Assembly: GCF_963675395.1 (NCBI RefSeq)
Contig: NZ_OY776223.1
Span: forward strand, 806,001-870,000
DNA length: 64,000 nucleotides
Source: an uncultured Vibrio sp.
GTDB lineage: Bacteria > Pseudomonadota > Gammaproteobacteria > Enterobacterales > Vibrionaceae
Direction: 5' to 3'
The notes beneath the pieces were generated by a model, which worked only from the letters and a program-made list of their open reading frames with translations, was not told where the DNA came from and searched no databases. The translations under genes and the position numbers were made by a program. Positions within the stretch are counted from its first letter, which is position 1, and each line of letters opens with the position of its first letter. Positions 9,803 to 18,981 of the stretch are shown piece after piece.

Positions 9803-10328
9803 ATTCTTTCACTGCTTGTAAGTGATGAGAGATCTTCTTGAACTTGTGTGTTTGAGTATCATCCCAAATGATTGGGTAGTGCTTTTCTAGCTCCGCGGCG
9901 GTTTCTTTGTTGTCGCGCACCTCGTCCTTTTCAGACAAAATGACCAAACATTGCCCCTGATTTTTCGCTCGGAACTGGTCTACACACTTCGTTGCAATAT
10001 CTTCGTACTCTTCAGGACGGTCAATACGACCAGCCATGTTTTTCTCGGGATGTAAATTCGGGTTAAAAATCACCTGCTTGATACCACACAGAAAACCAAT
10101 CCGCTCTGACCAATATCCACCGAGACCAACTCCACAGATCAATGGATTAGGATCATCAGATTGATCAATAACCTTCGACACCTCTTTTAGCAGATGTTGC
10201 ATATCATGTTTAGGATGAAGCGTACTGTAATTAATAAAACGAACGTCATCGTCGATAAATTGTAGTTGAAGAACTTTTTCGTGGTTACCCGGGCTAGTAC
10301 TATCAAAGCCGTGCAAGTAAATAATCAT
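9789..10328 (-). CDS. ycfP: YcfP, UPF0227 alpha/beta-hydrolase-like protein
   Basis: A 179-residue protein beginning [19 protein letters not shown], the N-terminus of the YcfP/YqiA esterase-like family. The expected nucleophile elbow is CGVGLGGYW near residue 84, where Gly replaces the usual Ser (G-x-S-x-G), as is usual in YcfP, so catalysis is uncertain. In E. coli ycfP sits between nagZ and ndh; the order ndh-ycfP-thiK is kept here but nagZ is missing from the block. AGAGG precedes the ATG. The biochemical function is unknown. Confidence 0.85.
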   Translation of the reverse strand: MIIYLHGFDSTSPGNHEKVLQLQFIDDDVRFINYSTLHPKHDMQHLLKEVSKVIDQSDDPNPLICGVGLGGYWSERIGFLCGIKQVIFNPNLHPEKNMAGRIDRPEEYEDIATKCVDQFRAKNQGQCLVILSEKDEVRDNKETAAELEKHYPIIWDDTQTHKFKKISHHLQAVKEFKNT

Positions 10329-10403
10329 CTGTACCTCTCCCTGTATATATCTGGTACTTTTCGTAAAACTAACACTATTTCCTTACTCTTAAAGGGGAAT
10401 ATG

Positions 10404-11285
10404 TCACGAGTTATCAAAACAGTGATCGTCGATACACAATAGACCTTTAAACTCGTTGGCACTGTTTAAGTATTGTTCATCTCCCCACAATTGATAGGCC
10501 AGTAAGTACCAAAGCATCGCCATGACTAACGTTCTTGGCTGCCACGCTCTCACACCATCCAACCAGGTTGAGACATCTTCAATATTGCGAATTTGGCAAT
10601 AACGCTCTACGCCATCTTTGACCGACACATCGGCAACCTGCAGTATCAGTGCTAAGTCTAATCGAGGGTCTGCCAGCCCAGCATACTCCCAGTCGATCAC
10701 TTTGACGCCATCATCGCCTCTAACCAAGTTGTAGCAACCTAAATCAAAGTGACACAGTGCCAATGGCAATTGCTTTATGCTCGGTTCAGTGCGCCACTTT
10801 TGATACAAAGCCTCAAACTCTGTCTCTACATAGTTACCGTCTAATTCTAGCCAATAATGATCGATTCTGGAGAGATAACAGAAAGGAACAACTGGTACGA
10901 CCCTAGATGGAAATGTGTGAATCGTCGCCGCGAGAGAAAGTAACTCGTCCAACTCGATACCAACATTGGTAAGGGTTTCGCCTTCCACCCACTCCACGAG
11001 AAGACCTTGTTCGTGGATAAATATTGGCTTGGGTCCAATTCCAAGAGGCTCAATGGTACTCAGGACCTGGTATTCGTTGTGACGAGAAATAAAAAAGGCC
11101 TGACATACTTTGCTCAATGGCCTCCAGACATAAGCCTGTCCATCAGATGCCTCCAAGCGCCAACAACGGTTCGTTAGCCCTCCTGTGAGAGTCTGCACTT
11201 TCACAGGAGGTTCAATGAAGAAGGCGTCAAGCGCATTAAGCGTTGGGTCCAGCTGTTTTGCCTGTAGCCAAGAGAGCAGTGCCAT
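10404..11285 (-). CDS. thiK: ThiK, thiamine kinase (aminoglycoside phosphotransferase fold)
   Basis: About 293 residues with the APH/choline kinase fold. The catalytic loop LCHFDLGCYNLV (Brenner HxDxxxxN) and the metal-binding IDWEYAGLADPRLDLA are clear, and the N-terminal TGGLTNRCWR acts as the phosphate loop. ThiK phosphorylates salvaged thiamine. The assignment relies on synteny with E. coli ycfM(lpoB)-ycfN(thiK). The frame also allows ATGATG at 11303/11300 just after lpoB, but GGAG with 9-base spacing favours the ATG at 11285 (MALLSWLQAKQ). Confidence 0.75.
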   Translation of the reverse strand: MALLSWLQAKQLDPTLNALDAFFIEPPVKVQTLTGGLTNRCWRLEASDGQAYVWRPLSKVCQAFFISRHNEYQVLSTIEPLGIGPKPIFIHEQGLLVEWVEGETLTNVGIELDELLSLAATIHTFPSRVVPVVPFCYLSRIDHYWLELDGNYVETEFEALYQKWRTEPSIKQLPLALCHFDLGCYNLVRGDDGVKVIDWEYAGLADPRLDLALILQVADVSVKDGVERYCQIRNIEDVSTWLDGVRAWQPRTLVMAMLWYLLAYQLWGDEQYLNSANEFKGLLCIDDHCFDNS

Positions 11286-11309
11286 CGATGACGTCTCCAT
11301 CATTGCCGT

Positions 11310-11900
11310 TTAGAGGCCAAACATGCTCTTCGATTGTGCCTTACGGATTTCAGTTTCATCCGCCCATTCGATCAAACCAGTTTCCAAATCCATCAGTCTC
11401 ATGGTCATTTTGTAGTACACGTCTTTGTCACTTCCCGCATTCTTCACAATGCTGGAAAGGTTGCCGTAAAGCATGTATTGCGCGCCAACCATTTTACCGA
11501 ACTGGATTGCAGTACTTTGATTGACTAGCTCATCGGTGTTTTGAAAGTTGAGCTGTTGACGAACAGACTCGACTCGGTCCATATCGACAAAACGGAACTT
11601 ACCTGAATTCAGCATCTTAGTAGAAATCGTGTCGGTAATAGACTCGGTATCAATATGCTCACTGGTCTTATTTTTAATCCGTTCAACAAACACAATAGGA
11701 CGCTGATCACGAGTAATTGCCGCTACAGAGCCAGACATCATCATGCTATCGACCATTTCAGCAGCAATGGTTTGCAAGTCGGTAGAACCAAAATCAATGG
11801 TGGTGGTTTCTGTCGCTTGCGCATCACCGTAAGAGACCTTGTTAGAACACCCCCCTAAAATGACGGCAAGACCTAAAAGAGCAATAATACTTTTTTTCAT
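11310..11900 (-). CDS. lpoB: LpoB, outer-membrane lipoprotein activator of PBP1B
   Basis: A 196-residue lipoprotein with signal peptide MKKSIIALLGLAVILGGC and lipobox LGGC (Cys18). The globular domain has the LpoB/TolB-N-like pattern (IVFVERIKNKTSEHIDT, MVGAQYMLYGNLSSI, MRLMDLETGLIEWADETEIRK). LpoB reaches through the peptidoglycan to stimulate PBP1B. It is shorter in the linker than E. coli LpoB (213 residues). AAGGA is placed before the ATG. It lies in a minus-strand run COG3014-ycfL-lpoB-thiK. Confidence 0.92.
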   Translation of the reverse strand: MKKSIIALLGLAVILGGCSNKVSYGDAQATETTTIDFGSTDLQTIAAEMVDSMMMSGSVAAITRDQRPIVFVERIKNKTSEHIDTESITDTISTKMLNSGKFRFVDMDRVESVRQQLNFQNTDELVNQSTAIQFGKMVGAQYMLYGNLSSIVKNAGSDKDVYYKMTMRLMDLETGLIEWADETEIRKAQSKSMFGL

Positions 11901-11951
11901 GAGAGTTCCTTAGTTTATTCAATACCTACGCACTTACGTCGCAAGCTAAAT

Positions 11952-12344
11952 TTAATTATCTTGTGCTTCTCTGATCTGCACACGGAATCGAGTGCCATTT
12001 GGGTTCACTGTCACTTCAGACAGTGTCACTGACTCAAATCCACGCACAATCATTTTCCGCCACGGACCCGGTTTGGTATTCACTTCCAGGCCGTTATTGT
12101 CATACCAGTAAAAGCGGTAGAGGATATGCTGATCACCTTGATAGTTACTATTAAGCTGCACCACGCCTCTTGGTCGGTCGTCGACATACGTGGTCGTAAT
12201 GTTGTCGACCACTAATCGGCTGCCCAACACATTGTCGTTGAAAAAGATTTGCTGCGTCTGGCCATTAATTCGGATACCTGCCGTGTTGTCTGCACATCCA
12301 GCCAAACCCATAACTATCGCTAAGCCTATAAACCACGCTCTCAT
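11952..12344 (-). CDS. ycfL: YcfL-family lipoprotein
   Basis: A 130-residue lipoprotein with signal MRAWFIGLAIVMGLAGC and lipobox LAGC (Cys17). The mature part is a compact beta-rich domain (YRFYWYDNNGLEV, KMIVRGFESVTLSEVTV) shared by YcfL proteins that always neighbour lpoB. Its ATG overlaps the stop of the preceding gene by one base (TAATG), implying coupled translation. The function is not established; the context suggests a role in cell-envelope upkeep. Confidence 0.85.
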   Translation of the reverse strand: MRAWFIGLAIVMGLAGCADNTAGIRINGQTQQIFFNDNVLGSRLVVDNITTTYVDDRPRGVVQLNSNYQGDQHILYRFYWYDNNGLEVNTKPGPWRKMIVRGFESVTLSEVTVNPNGTRFRVQIREAQDN

Positions 12345-13741
12345 TACAACCTCCCCAGTTGTTTATGCCACACAGTCGAATGCGATCCCTGACGTGAGAC
12401 CCAAACCAATGTGGTTTGCTGCGCAGGCACATCAAATTGGTAAACTTGATCACCCAAGTTTAAACGTTGTGTGCCGGGTTTCACGGTTTGTGAAGCGGTT
12501 TTTACTTGCGCCGGCAACGTTTGCCAGCTTCGGGTATCTGGCTGCTCGGTTAATGTGTTCCAGACGTTAAAAAGAATGTTACCAACATCATCACCCTTCG
12601 AGGCAGCCTCTTTACGAACGCGATCTTTCGCCCAAACTCGAATAGCCTGACGAATAACAATTGTCATTAAACGCTCGTTAAGGTCATTTTGGGCCATTGC
12701 GTTGATATCTGCCAAAATACTCGAGTTCAGTGTCATGCCATTTAGGCTCACATCACCAAACCTCTGTGAACCTCGATGGGGGTAATAAGGCAATGCTAAC
12801 GAGTAGATTGCCCATTTATTTCGGCTATCATAAATGGGTAGGTCGATGCGCCAGCCTTGCAAAGCTTCAACCACACCCTGCTCATCAAAAATGATCACGC
12901 GACCTTGTGTCTTATTCAGACCCGATGGCGCTTTACCATAGCGTCTTTCCAACAGCTCAAGATCTTCACGCATGCCCAATTTCTTTGCGGCATACAGTGT
13001 GCTTTCTATCACTTGTTTATTGTCAGGCATCACTGCCAGAGCACGCCGATAATCCACATACGCACTGTTCAGATCACGCGATGCTTCATACAACAAACCC
13101 GAAAGGTAAAATAGATATCCGTTTTGCACTGCACTGAGTTTTCCCCCTGCATCGGGATAGTTTGCCAGTACACTACCCAAATTAGCTGACATGCCTTGGT
13201 TTTTCAGATCTTCTTCTGCGGCTTGTAACGATTTCTCACGTGCTTTTCTCGCCGCTTCCTGTACTTGGTTAGCACGACGAACTTCAACTAACGCGCCTTC
13301 CAGATCATTTTTCTGTAGGTAATTGAGCCCCAGATATAAGTGCAGAAAGCCAAGCTCATAATCAGCGGGTTGATAATCTTTGAGGTTATCATTGACGGCT
13401 AAAGCGCCGACACTCGTGGTAGTCTCGGAGAGCGAGATTGTGGCACGATCTTGTTGGACACGAACAGCGCGATCACTTTTCTCCAATGCACTGAGGCTGG
13501 TTGGGTAGTCTTGGGCGAGAAAAGAGAGTCGTCCTTTTTCGAAATTGCCAAGTATCTCACCACCAACATCACTCGACTGAAGTTGCTTCGCTTTCACATA
13601 TTCTCCAGCAACCACAGCCTGATACATGTCTTGGCTTTGATCACTGTAGTGGCTAAATAAATTACCTGCAGACAAATTAGCACAGCCAGTCGCCATAAGA
13701 GCCCAACTGACCAGCCCCAATAGCTTCACACCTAATTTCAC
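12344..13741 (-). CDS. COG3014-type lipoprotein with TPR-like repeats
   Basis: About 465 residues. GTG at 13741 is the chosen start: GGAG is 6 bases upstream and it gives VKLGVKLLGLVSWALMATGC, a signal peptide with lipobox-like TGC. An earlier frame opening at 13804 would hide the signal peptide behind 21 residues. The N-terminal half is alpha-helical with TPR-like repeats (YELGFLHLYLGLNYLQKNDL, NSAYVDYRRALAVMPDN); the C-terminal half is beta-rich. This family accompanies ycfL and lpoB in Vibrio and relatives. It probably acts at the outer membrane; no precise role is known to me. Confidence 0.75.
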   Translation of the reverse strand: MKLGVKLLGLVSWALMATGCANLSAGNLFSHYSDQSQDMYQAVVAGEYVKAKQLQSSDVGGEILGNFEKGRLSFLAQDYPTSLSALEKSDRAVRVQQDRATISLSETTTSVGALAVNDNLKDYQPADYELGFLHLYLGLNYLQKNDLEGALVEVRRANQVQEAARKAREKSLQAAEEDLKNQGMSANLGSVLANYPDAGGKLSAVQNGYLFYLSGLLYEASRDLNSAYVDYRRALAVMPDNKQVIESTLYAAKKLGMREDLELLERRYGKAPSGLNKTQGRVIIFDEQGVVEALQGWRIDLPIYDSRNKWAIYSLALPYYPHRGSQRFGDVSLNGMTLNSSILADINAMAQNDLNERLMTIVIRQAIRVWAKDRVRKEAASKGDDVGNILFNVWNTLTEQPDTRSWQTLPAQVKTASQTVKPGTQRLNLGDQVYQFDVPAQQTTLVWVSRQGSHSTVWHKQLGRL

Positions 13742-13814
13742 ATTTATCTCCACAAATGTGTGCTCAGAAAAGAGTAGAAATTGGGCGGCGCTTTCACCAC
13801 CCAATAGAGGCAGG

Positions 13815-14165
13815 CTAACTCACTACCATTGGCCCTAAAGGACGACCGCCCAATAGGTGCATGTGAATGTGATAAACCTCTTGGCCGCCATGTGGGTTAC
13901 AGTTCACGATCAAGCGGTAACCGTCTTCAGCAATACCTTCATCCTTTGCAAGCTTTCTCGCGACGGTAAATAGTCGTCCCATCATCGCTTCATCTTCAGC
14001 TTCAACATCATTTACTGTCGGAATCAATTTATTTGGGATGATTAGGATATGGCTAGGCGCGCGCGGGTTAATATCACGGAAAGCAGTCACTAAATCATCT
14101 TGGTAAAGAACGTCTGCTGGGATTTCCTTGCGAATAATTTTACTAAAGATAGTCTCTTCCGGCAT
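13815..14165 (-). CDS. hinT: HinT, histidine triad purine nucleoside phosphoramidase
   Basis: A 116-residue HIT protein. The catalytic triad motif HIHMH is at residues 99-103 within [12 protein letters not shown], and the N-terminal [20 protein letters not shown] is typical of HinT. It hydrolyses AMP-lysine-type phosphoramidates. Gene order hinT-ycfL-lpoB is as in E. coli, with the COG3014 gene added between hinT and ycfL. Confidence 0.95.
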   Translation of the reverse strand: MPEETIFSKIIRKEIPADVLYQDDLVTAFRDINPRAPSHILIIPNKLIPTVNDVEAEDEAMMGRLFTVARKLAKDEGIAEDGYRLIVNCNPHGGQEVYHIHMHLLGGRPLGPMVVS

Positions 14166-14263
14166 GGGTACTCCATTTTATAAAGTTGCGTAACGTAGTT
14201 AGTATGCGCCAACCCTAAGCAGAGCTCAATAAAAACAGTGTTCACTTAACATTATTCATTAAG

Positions 14264-14287
14264 GCGTTTAAAACAAACGCTTTTTTT
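14264..14287 (+). terminator. Orphan terminator-like hairpin in the hinT/MCP gap
   Basis: Six-base arms GCGTTT (14264-14269) and AAACGC (14275-14280) with a 5-base loop are followed by seven T residues. It points along the plus strand, yet the only gene upstream (hinT) runs the other way, so no known transcript needs it. The rest of the 316-base gap 14166-14481 shows no gene and should hold the hinT and chemoreceptor promoters. Confidence 0.45.
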
Positions 14288-14481
14288 GTCGCCTGCGTCA
14301 TAAAATGCGCGTCGCATAGTCAATACAATTTGGTTAATTTTGTTACATTTTTAAGACAACTATAAATTATCTCCAAATCACCTATAGATGCTGTTCAGAC
14401 ATAGACTAAACCACTACTAAGCCAGCATTTTGACGTCATTTGGAAACCTTTTTGTCTATTTTTGGGAGAGGAAGCTCACGT

Positions 14482-16473
14482 ATGCGAGGTTCAGTTATTA
14501 AACGGATGTATGCTGGTTTTGCACTTATCATCATCCTATTTGCCGTCACTATTGCCATTATGATGGAAGGGATGAATGACATTCATGGAAAATTCCAGAC
14601 CGTGTCTGAGTCATCTTTACCCTTGGTTTCTTTATCTAACCAAACCAGTGTTGAGATGCTTTCTGCAGATAAATCTTTCAAAGACTTTCTGACAACAGAG
14701 AATAAACAACGCATGGACGAAATGCGTCAGGAATTCGCTAAATCTCAACAACGATTCGAATCCACTCTGGAGCAGTTAAAATCCGCGAGTCAAATCTACC
14801 CTTCTCTGGCTGCGCCATTTTCGGAGCTAAAAACATTAGAGAAAAGCTACTTTACGGAAGCTATCGAAGCGATGGACAACTACGAAGCCATGTTCGCCGC
14901 CCAAGCAGCCGTTCAAAAGTCCTCTCGACGCTTCCAAAAGCTGAATACTGAGCTCTCTATCGGGCTGAAAGAGTACGTGGATGATCAATCCAGTATCTCG
15001 GTGAAAGTGATGGCGAAAAGTTATTTCATCAAACTGAAAGACGCTGAAGTCATTACGTCAGATGCTTTAGCCAGTTCAAACTCTGAATTTGTTACTAAAG
15101 CCGTCGCTAGAAACCGTAAAGCGATAACGCACTTAAACGATGCGTTCCGTGGTCTGACGGTTCAATTGCCAGAACTTCAAAAGGCCTTTGGCGATTCTGT
15201 AGACCAGTTCACTCGTGATGTGGGTAAACGTGGCGGGGTGCTGGATCAACACAATAGTTACCTCACCTCCCGCTCAGCGCTGTATGCCAACATCGCCAAC
15301 CTTGCGAGCAAAGTAGACGCGACTATGGCGATTCTTGAGCAATTTACAACCACCGCGACGGATAAATTAAATGACTCCCTTGCTGACGCGGGCGAGATCT
15401 ACTCGGCAGGTGTCACAAAAGCAATAATAATTGGTGTTGCTGTGGTGCTGTTTGCTGCGGCTATCGGCTATCACATTTCTCACAGTGTGCGCGAACCACT
15501 CACCAAAATCTTAAACGTACTTGAGAGCCTAACCGAAGGAGATATGACGCAGCGGATAGATATTCGATACAAAAATGAATTCAGTCGGGTGAGTGGTCAC
15601 ATTAATTCGCTCGCTGACAGCCTGCACAATATTCTGGTTAAGTTGAATGATGCCTCTGAAAACTTAGCCTCTACTGCCGCCACCAATGAGCAAACCTCCT
15701 CCCTAGCTCAGGGGCAATTGAACTCTCAACGTGAACAGACCGCTAATGTCGCAACAGCAATGACAGAAATGTCTCATTCCGTTCAGGAGGTCGCACAAAA
15801 TGCACAAAGTTCTCTGGAAATGGTCCAACGCGTAGAGTCTGCTTCAGAAGAAGGTCGCAATACGATGAGTGGCAATATTAGCACCATTAATCAACTGGAG
15901 ACGCGTTTACATGAATCTGTCAGTGCCGTATCTGAATTGCAGAAGATGAGCGGACAAATTGGCTCTATTCTCGATGTGATTCGTAACATTGCGGAGCAAA
16001 CCAATCTATTGGCACTAAATGCAGCCATTGAGGCCGCTCGCGCGGGCGATCAAGGCAGAGGATTTGCCGTCGTTGCGGATGAAGTACGAGTGCTAGCCTC
16101 CAGAACCACGGAATCAACCACGGAAATTGAATCGATGATCAGTAACCTCCAGTCGAGCTCCCTTTCCGCCAACCACGTCATTCAGAGCTGTATGAACGAT
16201 ATGGAAGTCTCTGTGGAGCAAGCATCGAAGGCCAATAGTTCGATGGAAGAAATTCAGGCACTTATCATCGAGATCAGTCAAATGAGTACCCATATTTCGC
16301 AAGCAGCAGCGGAGCAGAGTGAAACATCGGCAGACATCGCACGCAGCATTGAAGACATCAGCAATATCGCAGATAAAAGCTATCAGGCAATGTCGAGCAT
16401 CGCGCAAACCAGTGAATCGCTGACCAACCTAGCACATCAACAAAACGCACTGGTGCACCGCTTTAAGCTATAG
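14482..16473 (+). CDS. Methyl-accepting chemotaxis protein
   Basis: About 663 residues. The N-terminal membrane anchor is [20 protein letters not shown], followed by a roughly 280-residue helical periplasmic sensor. A second membrane segment ([19 protein letters not shown]) lies near residue 325, then a HAMP domain. The cytoplasmic signalling hairpin has its conserved tip [20 protein letters not shown] near residue 504. The ligand is unknown. The ATG at 14482 has AGAGGA 9 bases upstream; the upstream TTG at 14440 is less likely. V. cholerae has a chemoreceptor (VC1898) at the same place. Confidence 0.93.
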   Translation: MRGSVIKRMYAGFALIIILFAVTIAIMMEGMNDIHGKFQTVSESSLPLVSLSNQTSVEMLSADKSFKDFLTTENKQRMDEMRQEFAKSQQRFESTLEQLKSASQIYPSLAAPFSELKTLEKSYFTEAIEAMDNYEAMFAAQAAVQKSSRRFQKLNTELSIGLKEYVDDQSSISVKVMAKSYFIKLKDAEVITSDALASSNSEFVTKAVARNRKAITHLNDAFRGLTVQLPELQKAFGDSVDQFTRDVGKRGGVLDQHNSYLTSRSALYANIANLASKVDATMAILEQFTTTATDKLNDSLADAGEIYSAGVTKAIIIGVAVVLFAAAIGYHISHSVREPLTKILNVLESLTEGDMTQRIDIRYKNEFSRVSGHINSLADSLHNILVKLNDASENLASTAATNEQTSSLAQGQLNSQREQTANVATAMTEMSHSVQEVAQNAQSSLEMVQRVESASEEGRNTMSGNISTINQLETRLHESVSAVSELQKMSGQIGSILDVIRNIAEQTNLLALNAAIEAARAGDQGRGFAVVADEVRVLASRTTESTTEIESMISNLQSSSLSANHVIQSCMNDMEVSVEQASKANSSMEEIQALIIEISQMSTHISQAAAEQSETSADIARSIEDISNIADKSYQAMSSIAQTSESLTNLAHQQNALVHRFKL

Positions 16474-16506
16474 CTGTTGTTACCTGAACTGGTTCAACCA
16501 ATTGTG

Positions 16507-16545
16507 TAAGGGCGACTTTTTATGAGGTCGCCCTTGTTTTTTATC
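16507..16545 (+). terminator. Terminator after the chemoreceptor gene
   Basis: AAGGGCGAC and GTCGCCCTT arms enclose a short loop and are followed by TGTTTTTT. Confidence 0.85.
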
Positions 16546-16628
16546 CGCCGTGTCTACATATCGTTATGTATGGCCGGCTCATCCTCTTGCATATCTATTT
16601 TCGAGCGGCCGCATAAAAAGGAAAATCT

Positions 16629-17789
16629 ATGGCTGTTCATGTTGGTATTATTGACCAAGACCCAGTGAGATTGGTTACTCCCCTGTTGGATAACCGCACA
16701 CTAAGTTCACATATAGTCTTCATCGGCGACTCAAGCCAAAAAGAAATGTACAACCGATTGAGTTCCGTATTAACGCAGCGCGAGATTACCTCCGAATTCT
16801 TTGAGCTCCCTTCCGCAGTCAATACCTCATTGATTAAACAATCGATTCAGAAATTAGCGAAGGACCTTCATGACCGCGGCGAAGAAGTAAAACTCAATGC
16901 AAGCTGTGGCCTCCGACATCGTTTGCTTTCTGTTTATGAAGTCTTCCGCACTTATCACTGGCCGATCTTTGTGGTTGAACCAAACAGCGACAAATTATGC
17001 TGGCTTTACCCTGATGGCCAAGAAGACACGCAGGTAGAAGATCATATTAAAATTGCCGATTACCTGACTATCTTCGGTGCACGAGGTGAGTTTCAGTATC
17101 TTGACCTCCCCCCTCTGCTTGATAAAAAGCTGTACGAATTGGGTGAGCGCTGGGCATCAAACGCTCTTGAGCTTGGCCCTGGCTTAGCCACACTCAACTA
17201 CCTTGCAACCACATGCCGTAAAGAGCAGAAGTTGGATGTAGAGCTGTCTGAAAAGCAACAAGGCTATCGCGAGCTGAACATGCTGCTCAGTGATCTTGTT
17301 GAAGCGCAAATTGCCACCTACGAAAACGGCATTCTGACATTCGCAAATGAAGATGCCCGTCGCTTCTCTAACGGCGAATGGCTGGAAACCTTGGTACACA
17401 GTACGGTTAAACAGATTCAAGACACGATGCCAACGATTCAAGACCGCTCATTGAATGTTCAGGTCTACCGTAAGCTTGGAGAAAGTGAAGTGCGCAATGA
17501 GCTTGATGTGGCAACAGTGGTAAACAACAAGCTTCACATCATCGAGTGTAAAACAAAGGGTATGCGTGATGACGGTGATGATACGCTGTATAAACTGGAA
17601 TCACTGCGCGACCTTTTAGGTGGCTTGCAAGCCAGGGCCATGCTGGTCAGCTTCCGCCCGCTACGTCATAACGACATTACTCGTGCCGAAGATCTGGGAT
17701 TAGCTCTGATTGGGCCTGATGAACTCAAAGATCTGAAGACACATCTTACTGCGTGGTTTAAAGCGGCAGGTGGTTCGGACGAAGTATAA
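16629..17789 (+). CDS. DUF1887 protein: CARF sensor fused to PD-(D/E)XK nuclease (Card1/Can2-like)
   Basis: A 386-residue soluble protein. The N-terminal 140 residues look like a CARF Rossmann fold (VGIIDQDPVRLVTPLL, HIVFIGDSSQ, EVKLNASCGLRHRLL). A helical linker follows, then a restriction-type nuclease core with Glu291, Asp293, Glu306 and Lys308 (NELD ... IECK). Family members Card1 and Can2 are cyclic oligoadenylate-activated nucleases of type III CRISPR systems. V. cholerae VC1899, in the same position beside a chemoreceptor, is the DUF1887 structural-genomics representative. No CRISPR array or cas gene is present here. AAAAGGA precedes the ATG; strong terminators flank it, so it is monocistronic. 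Confidence 0.88.
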   Translation: MAVHVGIIDQDPVRLVTPLLDNRTLSSHIVFIGDSSQKEMYNRLSSVLTQREITSEFFELPSAVNTSLIKQSIQKLAKDLHDRGEEVKLNASCGLRHRLLSVYEVFRTYHWPIFVVEPNSDKLCWLYPDGQEDTQVEDHIKIADYLTIFGARGEFQYLDLPPLLDKKLYELGERWASNALELGPGLATLNYLATTCRKEQKLDVELSEKQQGYRELNMLLSDLVEAQIATYENGILTFANEDARRFSNGEWLETLVHSTVKQIQDTMPTIQDRSLNVQVYRKLGESEVRNELDVATVVNNKLHIIECKTKGMRDDGDDTLYKLESLRDLLGGLQARAMLVSFRPLRHNDITRAEDLGLALIGPDELKDLKTHLTAWFKAAGGSDEV

Positions 17790-17805
17790 TCGAGACAACC
17801 AATAC

Positions 17806-17832
17806 AAAAAGCAGCAAGAACGCTGCTTTTTT
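17806..17832 (+). terminator. Terminator after the CARF nuclease gene
   Basis: AAAAAGCAGC and GCTGCTTTTTT around a 6-base loop. Confidence 0.85.
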
Positions 17833-17856
17833 GTCACTCAAGGTATAACAATAAGC

Positions 17857-17884
17857 AAAAAGCCAGAGTTCCCTCTGGCTTTTG
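17857..17884 (-). terminator. Terminator after udp
   Basis: AAAAGCCAGAG and CTCTGGCTTTT around TTCC, directly beyond the udp stop on the minus strand; it may work in both directions. Confidence 0.85.
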
Positions 17885-17913
17885 TCTGTTCTTTTTCGTC
17901 AATGAAAGACGAA

Positions 17914-18672
17914 TTAAAGCATTTTGCGCGCTGCTTCGACGACAACTTTGATAGAGCGAGCTTCTGTTTCTTTCAGCGTTGAATGATCAGGGATCTCTTT
18001 CTGCGTACGGTTGATAATAACACCCGCAACACAACCAGCTTTAAGGCCAGAACTCGCACACATGGTTAGCAGTGTCGCTGACTCCATTTCAAAGTTCAGA
18101 ACGCCCATGTCTTGCCACTCTTTCATTGAGCCTTGGAAACGCTTAACCACACGGCCAGTGAACGTATCGTAGCGCTCTTGGCCTGGGTAGAAAGTGTCAC
18201 TTGATGCTGTTACACCCATATGTACAGTGGCACCAGACTCTTCCACAGCAGCTTTCATCGCTGTCGCAACATCAAAGTCAGCAACAGCTGGGAACTCCAT
18301 TGGTGCAAAGTGCAGGCTCGCACCATCCAGACGAACAGAGCCAGTCGTAACGATCATGTCACCTACGTTTACGTTTGGTTGGATAGCACCAGTGGTACCA
18401 ACGCGTAGGAAAGTACGTACGCCAAGCTGAGCTAACTCTTCAACCGCAATAGACGTCGATGGACCACCAATACCAGTTGAACAAACCACAACAGGCTTAC
18501 CGTCCAACTCTGCACGGTATAGCGTGTATTCACGTTGACTGGCAAGAAATACTGGGTTCTCCATTTGCTCTGCGATTTTTTGAACGCGGGCTGGATCACC
18601 AGGAATAATGGCTAGAGTCGCACCATTAAGATCAGCTTCAGTAACACCTAGATGGAATACAGCTTGAGACAT
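17914..18672 (-). CDS. udp: Uridine phosphorylase
   Basis: A 252-residue nucleoside phosphorylase that splits uridine to uracil and ribose-1-phosphate. Visible family motifs: [10 protein letters not shown] (phosphate site) near residue 26, [16 protein letters not shown] near 68, and [14 protein letters not shown] near 196, which carries the ribose-binding Met-Glu pair. The ATG at 18672 is supported by AAGGAG 7 bases upstream and by the E. coli N-terminus; the frame opens 41 codons earlier without support. It is monocistronic. Confidence 0.95.
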   Translation of the reverse strand: MSQAVFHLGVTEADLNGATLAIIPGDPARVQKIAEQMENPVFLASQREYTLYRAELDGKPVVVCSTGIGGPSTSIAVEELAQLGVRTFLRVGTTGAIQPNVNVGDMIVTTGSVRLDGASLHFAPMEFPAVADFDVATAMKAAVEESGATVHMGVTASSDTFYPGQERYDTFTGRVVKRFQGSMKEWQDMGVLNFEMESATLLTMCASSGLKAGCVAGVIINRTQKEIPDHSTLKETEARSIKVVVEAARKML

Positions 18673-18928
18673 AAGTCGCTCCTTATTGTGGCCTATTTTT
18701 GGCAATAAGCTCATTAATCTGTGGTTGGGTACAGAAGCACTGTAACCAACCTTAAAGGGACATATAGTGATATCAATCACAACAATAAAATGCAATGGAT
18801 AAACGATTTCACATAAACTGGATTTAAGTCACATTTAAAATGAAATTTAAACAAAGTTGCATATAAGATAGAAACTAAAGCGGCTCAACTATCAAATAGG
18901 AAAATACCGAGCGCAAGAAAATAAAAAA

Positions 18929-18956
18929 ACCCGAGACATTGTCATGTCCCGGGTTA
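18929..18956 (-). terminator. Terminator after zntA
   Basis: On the minus strand AACCCGGGACAT pairs with ATGTCTCGGGTT, with a run of T after it. It is 26 bases beyond the zntA stop. Confidence 0.85.
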
Positions 18957-18981
18957 AATATAGTGCAACTTTGTTTCATTA

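Noticed and set aside
16000..18000. CRISPR array expected from the CARF protein
   Set aside because: No regularly spaced direct repeats were seen here or elsewhere in the window, and no cas gene.
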